From a virus, in the IMG/VR virus record IMGVR_UViG_3300021403_000010, positions 1 through 61,246 of that record: a stretch of DNA of 61,246 nt. The stretch is one strand, 5' to 3'. The position numbers were made by a program, and so were the translations under genes. The notes under the pieces were generated by a model. It was not told where the DNA came from, ran no database searches, and worked only from the letters and a program-made list of their open reading frames with translations. Shown piece after piece: positions 40,297 to 48,528 of the stretch; position 1 is the first letter of the stretch; the number at the start of each line of letters is the position of its first letter.

Positions 40297-42737
40297 CTGG
40301 TAAGAATACTCCCGTCTGACTTTATTGGAACCTTGCAGAGAAGACTGCCTGTTTGGCGGTCCAATAGAACATTATCCATAACAGTCTCCATGCAGGCCGA
40401 GACTGTCAAAGCATCATCCTCGGGAGCTTCCACCAGTAATTCATCATAAATTGACATCAAACAAAATGACTGTACTCCGTACTCGCGCAAGCTCGCTAAT
40501 CTCTCGTCCAATTCTCCCATTGCCAACTTCATGAGATCCGCCGAATAGCCCTGTATACCGTGATTACAACCCTGGCGCACTCCGGCGTCTTGTATCCAAG
40601 GGTGGCAGCTTCGCGCTTCTGGGATGCGCCGGACTCTGCCCGTCGCTGTCCATACAATCCCGTATCTGCGAGCTTTCTCTTCCTCGCTCGACAAATACTT
40701 CTTCACACCGGGGTACAACCCAAACCACTTCTCAATGAAGTCGTTGCACCAGCGCTCAGTCATGTAGTCTGGCATTGGTTGGCCAGCAGTCGCGAACGTC
40801 GAGGCCATCAGGTCCAACAGTCCAGCTCCGGTGATGAGGTAGCAGTTACTAACCAGCCGGCCCGATACGGTGAAACGGCGACGTGGTCCTGCATTTAGAA
40901 TATCGAAGACCCAGGCGTACTTTTTGCCTTCCTTTTCCAATGTTTCCGTGGGGTTCTTTGGAGTATTTCCTGCCACGGAACCCCAAGAGCAGCCAAATTG
41001 CGTGTGCGTATTAGGCTGAGCTTGAAGTCTGGATAGTCGCGTCTCAGCAGGTCGTACAAGTCCGCGTGCGTAACCAAACGCCCGCGATACTCCACGAACC
41101 GATTTGAGCGCCTGTTGCGTAAGTTCTGACTCCGGGTCTCCAGCCGTAGATTGCCCTTCTCGTAATGGCCGTCGTTGTTCTTCCTGCCAATGTCCACTTT
41201 TTTGTAGGAAGGATGTGGGAGTCTCTTTAAAACGTAGTCGAGAAACTCTTTCGCGGAGCCAAACTTGCACTCGATGCCACGTCCTCCATAGTTTCGGTAC
41301 GACTCGTTGTTTGGGTTGTTGCATCGCTGAAGGATGGCCTGCCATCTCTTCAAAAGCATTGTGGAGCGTGGATCTGGATAGGTTTTCTTGCAAGTACAGT
41401 TCGTTGTTCTTCTCAGCAACAAATTGCTCAACGTCACTTCTCGCGTACGTCCACATTCCACGCATGTCGCGAAGATGCACTTTTCTCGACGTGGGCCTCG
41501 CCGGTGGATTCCGTCCAAGTTCAGTCTCAAGGAACCTAATGGCAATGCCGCCAACCTCGGTATGAGCAAGTTGTCGTCTGGCTGAACGCGCCCCTTCGAG
41601 CGTCGAAACGGTACCATCCTTGAGCCAGACTTTGTGGTCCGGGGTTGCTGTGAGTCCGTCATACTCGATGACCTCCTTGAAGCCCTGGCAGATCACACCT
41701 TGATGAAAAACAAATTCTTGTCCATCCCATACACGATCATGATATCCTACTCGTTCTATGGGAATCAATCCACGGTCAGTAAGGACTTTTTGACCACCGG
41801 CTATGCAGACCGCGAAATTTGTATTTTTCGATGGCGCTCTATGTAATAATTTATCTACCTTTTCTGGATCGGAGATTTCAAACGTACCCATTGCAGTACG
41901 TACGTGAATATCTCCGTCTGCTTGGTAGACTTCAATCATTGTTGAGTCACCGGACCTGTCAGCCATTAATCGCAATTCTATTTGTGCCCAATCGCGCTGG
42001 CAGATTACGTGTCCAACACTCGGAATAAAACCAGCGCGAATTTCGCGGCCCAGTGCGGACCTACCGGGTATGTTGCCGAGGTTCGGATTCTTCGACGCGG
42101 TGCGACCCGTGGCTGTGCGAGTCGTCAATAGTTGTGTGTGCACCCGCCACTCGTCTTCCCAGTGCTTGCGCCCGCACCTGGGGCAGTCCGGTCCCTTGGG
42201 GTGCAGCACGGCCCTTCGTGGCATCGCTCGCGCATACGTTCCGTCAAGCTTTGAACACTCACGGTACTCAAGAATCAGAGGCACGACCGGGTGCGCGCGC
42301 TTGAGTTGCTCCAGGGTTTTCTTGCCGGTCGAGAGCCGGTCCCCGCCCTTGGTCTTTTTGACTTTGACGCCAGCGGTCAGGTCCAGGCGCAGGGTGTCGT
42401 AGAGTAGTTCAGCCACGCGCTTGCTCGATTCGACGTTGAACAGGCCGGAGTCGTCCACGACTGCGTCTGAGTCTGAGTCGTCGTCCTCGTTGTCGGTTGC
42501 GGCCAGCACCTCGACAAACCGGTCCAGTGCCTTGGGTGGGATTTCGTTGGCGATTTCTTTGCGCAGAGCTTGCTGTCTTGCTTGCAGCCGCGACGACAGT
42601 TCGGCGAAGTGCGGGGGATCAATCTTAAAGCCAAACCTTTGCATATCGCCGATCATGCGTAGTGGCAGCCGGTCGAGCTTTGCAACGTTGACAGGATCGG
42701 GGTGACCGGGAAGTTCGACGCCTGCGTACAGAGCCAT
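40281..42737 (-). CDS. Family A DNA polymerase (polymerase domain) containing an intein
   Basis: 818 codons; the mature extein product is about 497 residues after removal of residues 311-631. Motif A is CQRDWAQIELRLMADRSGDS. Motif B is RAPSKNTNFAV|CYLITGAG with the intein at the bar. Motif C reads CLMSIYDELLVEAPEDD, with Tyr where His is usual. There is no exonuclease domain; that function lies in the separate gene at 42930. ATG 42737 overlaps the preceding stop (TAATG). It replicates the phage genome. Confidence 0.9.
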   Translation of the reverse strand: MALYAGVELPGHPDPVNVAKLDRLPLRMIGDMQRFGFKIDPPHFAELSSRLQARQQALRKEIANEIPPKALDRFVEVLAATDNEDDDSDSDAVVDDSGLFNVESSKRVAELLYDTLRLDLTAGVKVKKTKGGDRLSTGKKTLEQLKRAHPVVPLILEYRECSKLDGTYARAMPRRAVLHPKGPDCPRCGRKHWEDEWRVHTQLLTTRTATGRTASKNPNLGNIPGRSALGREIRAGFIPSVGHVICQRDWAQIELRLMADRSGDSTMIEVYQADGDIHVRTAMGTFEISDPEKVDKLLHRAPSKNTNFAVCIAGGQKVLTDRGLIPIERVGYHDRVWDGQEFVFHQGVICQGFKEVIEYDGLTATPDHKVWLKDGTVSTLEGARSARRQLAHTEVGGIAIRFLETELGRNPPARPTSRKVHLRDMRGMWTYARSDVEQFVAEKNNELYLQENLSRSTLHNAFEEMAGHPSAMQQPKQRVVPKLWRTWHRVQVWLRERVSRLRFKETPTSFLQKSGHWQEEQRRPLREGQSTAGDPESELTQQALKSVRGVSRAFGYARGLVRPAETRLSRLQAQPNTHTQFGCSWGSVAGNTPKNPTETLEKEGKKYAWVFDILNAGPRRRFTVSGRLVSNCYLITGAGLLDLMASTFATAGQPMPDYMTERWCNDFIEKWFGLYPGVKKYLSSEEEKARRYGIVWTATGRVRRIPEARSCHPWIQDAGVRQGCNHGIQGYSADLMKLAMGELDERLASLREYGVQSFCLMSIYDELLVEAPEDDALTVSACMETVMDNVLLDRQTGSLLCKVPIKSDGSILTRWNKN
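40845..41807 (-). other. Intein in the polymerase O-helix motif
   Basis: 321 codons. Block A begins with Cys1 (CIAGGQKVLTDRGLIPIERV). Block B is GLTATPDHKVW with the T-P-D-H pattern. Block F is YAWVFDILNAGPRRRFTVSG. Block G is LVSN followed by Cys+1 of the extein; the usual penultimate His is Ser. The middle section in this frame is open but has no recognisable endonuclease. The endonuclease is encoded out of frame (40895-41662). The insertion interrupts the catalytic motif B, a typical intein site. Confidence 0.85.
40895..41662 (-). CDS. HNH endonuclease nested out of frame inside the intein
   Basis: 255 residues, ATG 41662 behind AAGGAGGTCATCGAGT, the strongest ribosome site in the region. 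It has a Cys pair pattern (CVECGRTREVTLSNLL ... CTC, residues 67-91), then LQRCNNPNNESYRNYGGRGI (about 111-130) and KVDIGRKNNDGHYEKGNLRL leading to RSQNLRNRR. This is the arrangement of a known phage HNH family. The frame is +1 relative to the intein. It ends within intein block F. The likely target is the intein-less polymerase gene. Confidence 0.85.
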   Translation of the reverse strand: MTDSQQPRTTKSGSRMVPFRRSKGRVQPDDNLLIPRLAALPLGSLRLNLDGIHRRGPRREKCIFATCVECGRTREVTLSNLLLRRTTNCTCKKTYPDPRSTMLLKRWQAILQRCNNPNNESYRNYGGRGIECKFGSAKEFLDYVLKRLPHPSYKKVDIGRKNNDGHYEKGNLRLETRSQNLRNRRSNRFVEYRGRLVTHADLYDLLRRDYPDFKLSLIRTRNLAALGVPWQEILQRTPRKHWKRKAKSTPGSSIF

Positions 42738-42937
42738 TAGTCGGTACGCTCCGCGTAAATTCGTTCGAGAATCTCTTGCTGCTTCTGGGTGAGCGTGCCC
42801 CGGCGCTCCAGTTGATCCTCAAGTGAGGTGCAAAAGTCCCGCTCCCAGTCCGTCAGCTTCGAGTACTTAACCCACAGACAGGCTTTGAGCCACTCTTCGA
42901 GCACTTCGCGCGGTTGACTGCTCCAGGGTTTAGGCAA
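42737..42937 (-). CDS. Small protein between the exonuclease and polymerase genes
   Basis: TTG 42937 behind GAGGAGTGGGCCG overlaps the end of the exonuclease gene; 66 residues. Helical and charged (EEWLKACLWVKYSKLTDWER; LTQKQQEILERIYAERTD). It may bridge the split polymerase parts or be a relict linker; function unknown. Confidence 0.6.
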   Translation of the reverse strand: MPKPWSSQPREVLEEWLKACLWVKYSKLTDWERDFCTSLEDQLERRGTLTQKQQEILERIYAERTD

Positions 42938-44321
42938 CGGCCCACTCCTCGGCTACAATGCGGGTTCGTTCCTTGTCCAGCCAGTTCGCCAGACGCAGAG
43001 TCCAGTCTGCGTCCCCAACCGCGTACTGAACCTGCCGGTCAAGTGGCGCATGTACGATCGAACGCCTTGGCATCCGCCCCACGCAGCCCTCAAGCGCGGG
43101 CAGCCAGTCCTGGCCCAGCAGCCGGCGCTTTTCAACACCTTTGTCAAACCACGGCTGCTTCCATGGGTCGTAGTCCGTGTCAAGCTTGCCCAGAACCCTG
43201 TGCAGCACGGACTCAGCCTCGTGCGGCCTGTCCACGGACACGTCCTTGCGGTGCTTCTTGCCACAAGTCGGGCAGTCCGGGCCTACAGGGTGCGCTGTAG
43301 TCTCCCGCATTTCAGTCGCTACAGCGAGCGCTTCGGCGAGCCAGGACTCAAGCACGTTCTTCGAGTGTGGTGTGACCACTTCGTCATAGGAAGTCATGCG
43401 GTAGCCGAACACGCGGTAGACAGCGGCTTTGAGTCCTTGGGGTAGGTTACCCAAGTGGTACAACTCCTGCATGGTGTCCCGGAAGCGTTCAACGTGTATG
43501 CCCAACTGCCTGAGAGTCTCCAGGTCGTGAACCACATTGTGCATTACGACCAGAGGGTTGCGGCTGTGAACGTACTCCCGGAAGTCTGAGAGCGCGTGGC
43601 TGTCCGCCACCAGCAGCATCCTTCCGGAATTTGCCTTGCTCGACCATTGAATTGAGTAAGGTCTGCCCTCGTCGCTTTCTGTGTCGAGCGCCAGGAACTG
43701 GTCAAGGCTGCTCCGTTCCACGCCGCCGCTGACAAGCTGGTAGTCCAGGGGAGCCCACGGCACGTCACCACTATCGGGAACGCGCCACTTCCCACGCATC
43801 CACTTCCCCAGGTTCTCCCAGTCGGCCAACTGCGGGATCATGAATCGACCCTTGTGGAGTCCTGCCGCCGGGTGGTACATCGGCACGAGCATCCCTTGCC
43901 AGTCCCCGTGACTCGCTGGTCTTGGAAACCCATGCTCCAGCTCCAGGTTGATCGTGTCGTCGAACTGAGCGCACGCTGTAGCTCCGCACGCAACTACAAT
44001 TCGTGGGTTGACGCGCTCAAGCTCGGCCCACAGGTGGTTGTTCGCGCAGACTCGGGCGAGTTCGTCGCTGGGCTTGCGGTCCACACCGTTCGCTTCACAG
44101 CGGCACTGGAGCACGTTTGTGACGAACACTCCCTCCCGCGTCAGACCAGCGAGTGGCAAGTACGTCAGATTTAGTTCTTGTCCGCTCGGGCCACTGAAGG
44201 GTATGCCGTTACGGTTCTCCCAGTAGCCGGGACCTTCGCCGACAACCGCGACTTGGGCGTCCTCTGGGCCGTCCGGCAGCACTTGCCGGTGAGTGTTCGG
44301 ACAAAGCGCGCACCGTGACAC
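42930..44321 (-). CDS. Uracil-DNA glycosylase-like plus 3'-5' exonuclease protein
   Basis: 463 residues. Residues 1-165 match family 4/5-type uracil-DNA glycosylases: VVGEGPGYWENRNGIPFSGP as motif 1 and VPMYHPAAGL as motif 2, with Cys at the start (CALCPNTH). Residues 205-463 hold DnaQ-like exonuclease motifs: LALDTES (Exo I), VVMHNVVHDLETL (Exo II) and YAVGDADWTLRL (Exo III). In some large phages UDG, exonuclease and polymerase are one chain; here they are split into two genes. Confidence 0.8.
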   Translation of the reverse strand: MSRCALCPNTHRQVLPDGPEDAQVAVVGEGPGYWENRNGIPFSGPSGQELNLTYLPLAGLTREGVFVTNVLQCRCEANGVDRKPSDELARVCANNHLWAELERVNPRIVVACGATACAQFDDTINLELEHGFPRPASHGDWQGMLVPMYHPAAGLHKGRFMIPQLADWENLGKWMRGKWRVPDSGDVPWAPLDYQLVSGGVERSSLDQFLALDTESDEGRPYSIQWSSKANSGRMLLVADSHALSDFREYVHSRNPLVVMHNVVHDLETLRQLGIHVERFRDTMQELYHLGNLPQGLKAAVYRVFGYRMTSYDEVVTPHSKNVLESWLAEALAVATEMRETTAHPVGPDCPTCGKKHRKDVSVDRPHEAESVLHRVLGKLDTDYDPWKQPWFDKGVEKRRLLGQDWLPALEGCVGRMPRRSIVHAPLDRQVQYAVGDADWTLRLANWLDKERTRIVAEEWAVA

Positions 44322-44537
44322 TCAGGCTCCTGCTTTAAGCATGACTGGCGCGGGCGCTGGCACAGTCTCGTCATGCACGCACGTCTCAACAATCGAGTAA
44401 ATCCGCGCGCGCGTGCCCGCTGGCTGTTTGACAAGTATCTCCTTGACAACACGTTCGCAGGTGCTCTCTGTGGGGAAAAACATTTGCATGGGCTTCTCCG
44501 CGCCGGGGACTTCAACAAAGATTCTGAACTTGGTCAC
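44322..44537 (-). CDS. Small hypothetical protein
   Basis: A 71-residue protein, GTG 44537 overlapping the preceding stop. It has an alpha/beta pattern (FRIFVEVPGAEKPMQMFFPT; CERVVKEILV; ARIYSIVETCVHD). Its stop is immediately followed by the UDG-exonuclease start. Function unknown. Confidence 0.6.
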   Translation of the reverse strand: MTKFRIFVEVPGAEKPMQMFFPTESTCERVVKEILVKQPAGTRARIYSIVETCVHDETVPAPAPVMLKAGA

Positions 44538-44776
44538 ACTAAACCCCCTACCTGCTTCCTGAACGCAGCCACCCAGAGACTCTCACTTTCGGTAAAGTCA
44601 GCAGTCTCCAGCCTTGCCAAGGGATGGTTCCAAGTATGATTCACGTCATCCCACCAGTAGCCGCAATAGTTGGATTCCTTGTCCGGGCCTTCGCATGTTG
44701 CTTTCAGGGACATGATCCCCACGTACACAACGCCACCACAGTTCGGACAAGGTGGAGGTGTTTTTCCCCAGGTCAT
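44534..44776 (-). CDS. Zinc-ribbon protein
   Basis: An 80-residue protein, ATG 44776 behind GAGGAGTAGGAACTACC. It has a Cys4 arrangement (CPNCGG ... CEGPDKESNYCGYW), followed by WNHPLARLETADFTESESLW. It resembles small phage restriction-alleviation-type zinc proteins, but the match is only in the Cys pattern. Confidence 0.6.
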   Translation of the reverse strand: MTWGKTPPPCPNCGGVVYVGIMSLKATCEGPDKESNYCGYWWDDVNHTWNHPLARLETADFTESESLWVAAFRKQVGGLV

Positions 44777-44794
44777 GGTAGTTCCTACTCCTCT

Positions 44795-45049
44795 CTACGG
44801 ACAGCCTGCCAGCTCGTTGTTCCAGTCATCTTCAATCGCGTCCCTGAGCACTTGGTTGTACGCGAGCCTCCAGCCCAGCTCCCAGGGAGTCTTCGCGCCT
44901 GTCTTGTTCTTACACGCGGTCAGGTGCGTGTCTACTGTCTTCGGGCTAATTCCAAGCCGAGCGCCGACTTGTTTGGCGGTCAGGCCGTTCAGACACAGCA
45001 GCCTTAGAATGCGCGTTTGCTGGGGCGAGAACGTGACTACGTCAGACAC
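44795..45049 (-). CDS. LuxR/GerE-type helix-turn-helix protein
   Basis: GTG 45049 overlaps the nuclease gene end; 84 residues. FSPQQTRILRLLCLNGLTAK then QVGARLGISPKTVDTHLTAC is the canonical GerE domain with no sensor domain. Probable transcription regulator of the replication operon; the target is unknown. Confidence 0.75.
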   Translation of the reverse strand: MSDVVTFSPQQTRILRLLCLNGLTAKQVGARLGISPKTVDTHLTACKNKTGAKTPWELGWRLAYNQVLRDAIEDDWNNELAGCP

Positions 45050-45791
45050 TGTCTTCCCCGCGCACTGCTCCAACAATCGTCTCAGCGGTCTTCTTGCCAA
45101 TTCTCAGTCCAGGCACTGTAAGCCACCGCTCCACGCTCGCTGTAGCCATATCATGCCCGGAGCTGAAGTACTTAGCCAACTCCAGCGCCCGCCCGTCCAC
45201 GCCAGGCAACGCACACAGCCACCGCTCCAGCAGCGTAGCCGTATGCCTGAACGCGCGAGCGCGACGACCTGTGCCTGCCTGAGGCTCCGGTGCGTACACC
45301 TGCCGGTCGGACTTGTGCTCACTCCAGGGCTTCTGCCACCACTGGTACTTTGCCGCCACAGTTGCACAAGTGTCTTCGGTACCGAAGCACCGCCAAAGCC
45401 GCATCCCGTACAACTCTTCCAAACTTGTCATAAAGCTCACAGCCTCGGCCCACTTGAACGACCCGCGCGCTGAGGCCCACTGGTTCCGGCCTTTGAGTGT
45501 TTCAAGCACTCCACCGGCCCCGCGCCGCCAAGCCCCTTCAACCAGCAAGTACTGAATGTCGTAAGTGTTCCCCATGTCGATCGCTTGTTTGCCACCAAGC
45601 CTGCGGTCGCGCATGCTGGTCAGAAAGTCGCCAATCTCCTTGCGCTCCACGCCTACAAGCACTGCTCCGTCCGGGCCGTTTCCGACCCACTGAAAGTCCG
45701 CGTCGAGCCGGGCCAGGTCTGCGTCCACGCCCAGGTTGCGGAGGGGTTCGAGAAACTCACGGCTGCCGATACGTTCGTCCACCAGAACCAT
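45042..45791 (-). CDS. ERCC4/XPF-type nuclease with helix-hairpin-helix repeats
   Basis: 249 residues from ATG 45791, which shares bases with the previous stop (TAATG). MVLVDERIGSREFLEPLRNL opens the ERCC4 fold; GVERKEIGDFLTSMRDRRLG carries the ERK catalytic motif with downstream basic residues. The C-terminus has two HhH-like segments (ALPGVDGRALELAKYF and TVPGLRIGKKTAETIVGA). Structure-specific nuclease for branched DNA during replication or recombination. Confidence 0.8.
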   Translation of the reverse strand: MVLVDERIGSREFLEPLRNLGVDADLARLDADFQWVGNGPDGAVLVGVERKEIGDFLTSMRDRRLGGKQAIDMGNTYDIQYLLVEGAWRRGAGGVLETLKGRNQWASARGSFKWAEAVSFMTSLEELYGMRLWRCFGTEDTCATVAAKYQWWQKPWSEHKSDRQVYAPEPQAGTGRRARAFRHTATLLERWLCALPGVDGRALELAKYFSSGHDMATASVERWLTVPGLRIGKKTAETIVGAVRGEDSV

Positions 45792-46078
45792 TAGGATTTC
45801 TGCTGGACACCCAAGCCTGCTGCCTCTAGCGTCCTGAAAGTATCTCGAACAAGTCGGAGAGCCTCGTTCTGCGTCTCGCATAGTGCGCCCCTTTGGGCTG
45901 GTGTCTTTCCATCTCCATGTGGCATCCAGGCCCAGGCCTCCCGTAGAGCTGCTACTACAATGTCAACTGGCATGATAGAAACCGCGAAGACTCGACCGCC
46001 GAAAAAGTTCTCCTCCACAAACCACTGAGCTTTACCTTGTTGTTCTTTGTTAGTAACTTCGGTTGCCAACCAAATCAT
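45791..46078 (-). CDS. Small hypothetical protein
   Basis: 95 residues; ATG 46078 behind AAGGAGGGTTGAAATTT. It includes FFGGRVFAVSIMPVDIVVAA and the helical EALRLVRDTFRTLEAAGLGV. No family is recognised. It lies just upstream of and overlapping the ERCC4 nuclease. Confidence 0.6.
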   Translation of the reverse strand: MIWLATEVTNKEQQGKAQWFVEENFFGGRVFAVSIMPVDIVVAALREAWAWMPHGDGKTPAQRGALCETQNEALRLVRDTFRTLEAAGLGVQQKS

Positions 46079-46083
46079 AAATT

Positions 46084-46284
46084 TCAACCCTCCTTGAGCC
46101 ACTCCCGGACCTGCTGCCTGACAACCTCCAGCTCAACCGCCATTCCGAACCCCCGCCACACACGGTGCTCAGACACTCTAAGCCACTCTTCTAGCGCTCT
46201 ACAGTTGCCTCGCTCCCAGAGCCCCTTGACGTAAGCCATTTCGTCGGCTGTAGTCCACGTCGGAGACTCTTTGAAGCTGGACAT
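46084..46284 (-). CDS. Small Trp-rich hypothetical protein
   Basis: 66 residues from ATG 46284 behind GAGAAGGACTCCCCGC; a longer in-frame form lacks signals. TWTTADEMAYVKGLWERGNC and a helical end. Function unknown. Confidence 0.6.
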   Translation of the reverse strand: MSSFKESPTWTTADEMAYVKGLWERGNCRALEEWLRVSEHRVWRGFGMAVELEVVRQQVREWLKEG

Positions 46285-46303
46285 GCGGGGAGTCCTTCTC
46301 GGT

Positions 46304-46537
46304 CTAGGTCTCTTCCGTTGTGGGGGCAAAGGGTTCAGGTTCGCCAGTGCTGACATTGTCCGTCACCTCCTCGTCATCCAGAAACACCAAACGTTCGACT
46401 TCCACGTCGCTTAGCTCACCTTGCGCTCGAAGTTCCAGCAGTGCGTTTGCGTACGCCGCCTGCGCGTCGGGGGCTCGGAACACTCCACCAACGGTCACGG
46501 TGGCTCGTAGCTGTACGTCGTAGTTTCGGTCAGGCAC
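46304..46537 (-). CDS. Small hypothetical protein
   Basis: 77 residues, GTG 46537 behind AGAGGAGTGACAA. Beta-rich start (YDVQLRATVTVGGVFRAPDA) and acidic tail. It resembles small phage proteins with a VxATVxVGG core; no function assigned. Confidence 0.6.
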   Translation of the reverse strand: MPDRNYDVQLRATVTVGGVFRAPDAQAAYANALLELRAQGELSDVEVERLVFLDDEEVTDNVSTGEPEPFAPTTEET

Positions 46538-46540
46538 TTG

Positions 46541-47347
46541 TCACTCCTCTGGTCTCAGCACACTCATCAAATCCGCAAACGTCACCGACTCCCCGCTCAA
46601 CAAGTCTTCCTGACCTTCCAGCGCCTTGTTGTCCTGCGACTCGATCAAGTCCAGTCTGAACCTGTCCACGTACGTCTGGTCGCTCGCAAGCTTGCCGTCG
46701 AACTGCCTCAAACGCACGAGCGACGTGACTGTGTACCCAAGGTGCGGCGGCCCGTCAAACGTAAGCTTGCCCGTAGACTTGTCGTCTTTCCACTGGTCTT
46801 TAGCGTGCAGTGTAACAATCACTGTCTTGTGCGCAATCCCGTCCAGCAAGTCCGTCCAGTCCTGCTTTGGCGGCCCCCACACCCGGCTTTTGCCCACATC
46901 TTGCTTTTTGCCAAAGTGTGAGTACGCAATCCAGTCCCAGAGCCCGCTCGCTGAGTCGATCACAATCGGATCGATCACAGGGTTGGCCGCGAGGTCTACC
47001 GCTGCCTTGAACACCTTCTCGACCGCAACCGTGTAGGTCTTCTTCTTGACCTCGTCAGCCTCGTTGGTCGCCAGCTTCAACGCCTCAGCCTGTGTAATAA
47101 AATCGTCGCGGTTGATTACTGGCAAGTCGTAGCCCAGGGCCGCGCAGGTGTCACGTACGGTTTTGCGAGTCTTGCGGTCCATTACAAGCCAGCCAGGGAC
47201 CTTGCCGCGTTCGGCGGACCAGGCGCACGCCGTGGCGCACAGCCGGGTCTTGCCCGAGCCCTGCGGCCCGAACACACCAATACAGGCACAGTCACGGCCC
47301 GTCCATTCACGTGAAAACCCTTCCGGCAACTTGAGTCCTCCGCTCAC
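46541..47347 (-). CDS. RecA-like ATPase (Sak4-type recombinase candidate)
   Basis: 268 residues. Walker A is GVFGPQGSGKTRLCATACAW near residue 25; Walker B-like is DPIVIDSASGLWDWIAY; a later HKTVIVTLHAKDQWKDD fits the sensor segment. Single-domain RecA-like ATPases of this size in phage recombination operons are commonly Sak4-type single-strand annealing proteins. GTG 47347 overlaps the preceding stop. Confidence 0.7.
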   Translation of the reverse strand: MSGGLKLPEGFSREWTGRDCACIGVFGPQGSGKTRLCATACAWSAERGKVPGWLVMDRKTRKTVRDTCAALGYDLPVINRDDFITQAEALKLATNEADEVKKKTYTVAVEKVFKAAVDLAANPVIDPIVIDSASGLWDWIAYSHFGKKQDVGKSRVWGPPKQDWTDLLDGIAHKTVIVTLHAKDQWKDDKSTGKLTFDGPPHLGYTVTSLVRLRQFDGKLASDQTYVDRFRLDLIESQDNKALEGQEDLLSGESVTFADLMSVLRPEE

Positions 47348-47787
47348 TTTTTAAGCGTCTCCCTTACTTCCATCAAAATTCTCCCCAGGTAGTTGGACCC
47401 GCCACCAAAGCCGTCCTCTGTCTTACCCCAGAACTTGTCACCCCAATGATTACCTTCGATTAACTCGGCTTCTCCAGTCGCGAGCAGTTGGATACGTAGC
47501 GACAAGTGTTCTTTGAATTTCTGGAACACGAACTCCCGCATGACCTGGATCTTGACTGACTCCCAGTCTTTGCGTAACTTCACGCGTCTTCCAAAACGCT
47601 TGGCGTCTCCAGGACGCATTCCAGAGAACCTCCTGGCCTCTTCAGGGTCTGCGCACTTAGCAGCCTGGTACTCAACTTCCACGCATGTGCCGTCTGGCTC
47701 AATGTAAAAGTTGGACAAGAACCTGTTCTTCCCCCGGAACAGTAGAATGGCAGGAGGCGGCTCAACATACTGAGGTTCTGGTCTCAC
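47344..47787 (-). CDS. NADAR family protein (YbiA-like)
   Basis: About 147 residues from GTG 47787, overlapping the nuclease stop (GTGA). It carries the NADAR signature in order: FRGKNRFLSNFYIEPDGTCV, VEYQAAKCADPEEARRF, PGDAKRFGRRVKLRKDWESV, and EGNHWGDKFWG leading to GSNYLGRILMEVR. Family members include N-glycosidases that cleave ADP-ribosyl adducts or pathway intermediates. In a phage it may undo ADP-ribosylation-based host defence; that is inference. Confidence 0.85.
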   Translation of the reverse strand: MRPEPQYVEPPPAILLFRGKNRFLSNFYIEPDGTCVEVEYQAAKCADPEEARRFSGMRPGDAKRFGRRVKLRKDWESVKIQVMREFVFQKFKEHLSLRIQLLATGEAELIEGNHWGDKFWGKTEDGFGGGSNYLGRILMEVRETLKK

Positions 47788-48428
47788 CACTCCACCTCTT
47801 GAACAACCCTTGGCACAATTTCCCCTTCCGGCGTCACGTTGGACTTTGCTCTTAGCACGTGCGACCACCACATTTCGATTTCTGCCCTGCTGTACTCAAC
47901 CAACGCTGTAATTCCGTATGGTTGGTAGGGCCGCGAGTAGTCCCCCAGCAAAAAGCAAATATCAAACAGAACCTGGTTCATCCCGCTCATCGCGCAGTAG
48001 CTCATGCCCTGGCGGTTGTACATCCACAGATCTTGGACAGGCTGGAGCTTCTTGGTTGTTAGCTTGCACTCCCAGAGAGCACCCAGCTCAGGCAGCAGGC
48101 CGTCCGGCGTCCCGTACACTTGGTCCCGCTCAAACTCGCACGGCTGCCACACCAACTCGTCTTCCGGGTACATCGACGCCCGGAGCTCCTCCCATGCAAC
48201 TCCGAGCGCCGCCAGCAGCGGGTACGACTCGCTGCTAAACCGTTCAAACACACTCTCCCCGGACGAGTCTTCCAAGTTGGAAAGTTTGCCGGCCGCGATG
48301 CCCAGGCTTTTGTTGATTGCCTGTACGTGCACGCCGGGGGTCCGGGGCCTGACTGGGCACGACCGGGGTGTTCGTGAGTCCATTACAGCAGGAGTTAGCT
48401 TGATTCGTTGCTCGTAAAGGACTTTCAC
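47784..48428 (-). CDS. PD-(D/E)XK nuclease
   Basis: 214 residues from GTG 48428. VYGTPDGLLPELGALWECKL contains the D...ExK catalytic arrangement (TPDG then ECK). Downstream aromatic residues (DLWMYNRQGMSYCAMSGM) fit the RecB/lambda-exonuclease-like fold. Next to the RecA-like ATPase, it likely supplies the exonuclease of a phage recombination pair. Confidence 0.75.
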   Translation of the reverse strand: MKVLYEQRIKLTPAVMDSRTPRSCPVRPRTPGVHVQAINKSLGIAAGKLSNLEDSSGESVFERFSSESYPLLAALGVAWEELRASMYPEDELVWQPCEFERDQVYGTPDGLLPELGALWECKLTTKKLQPVQDLWMYNRQGMSYCAMSGMNQVLFDICFLLGDYSRPYQPYGITALVEYSRAEIEMWWSHVLRAKSNVTPEGEIVPRVVQEVEW

Positions 48429-48528
48429 TAGACGCTCCGGTTGGATCGCGCTGGCTGCCCAGGAAGCTTAGCTGACAGGAGGAATGCACTCAACCCGCCC
48501 CGCGACCCAGGCAGCCAAACTCGCTCAA

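Noticed and set aside
48244-48489. Reverse-strand frame from GTG 48489
   Set aside because: It overlaps the nuclease gene in another frame and gives a low-complexity product without motifs.
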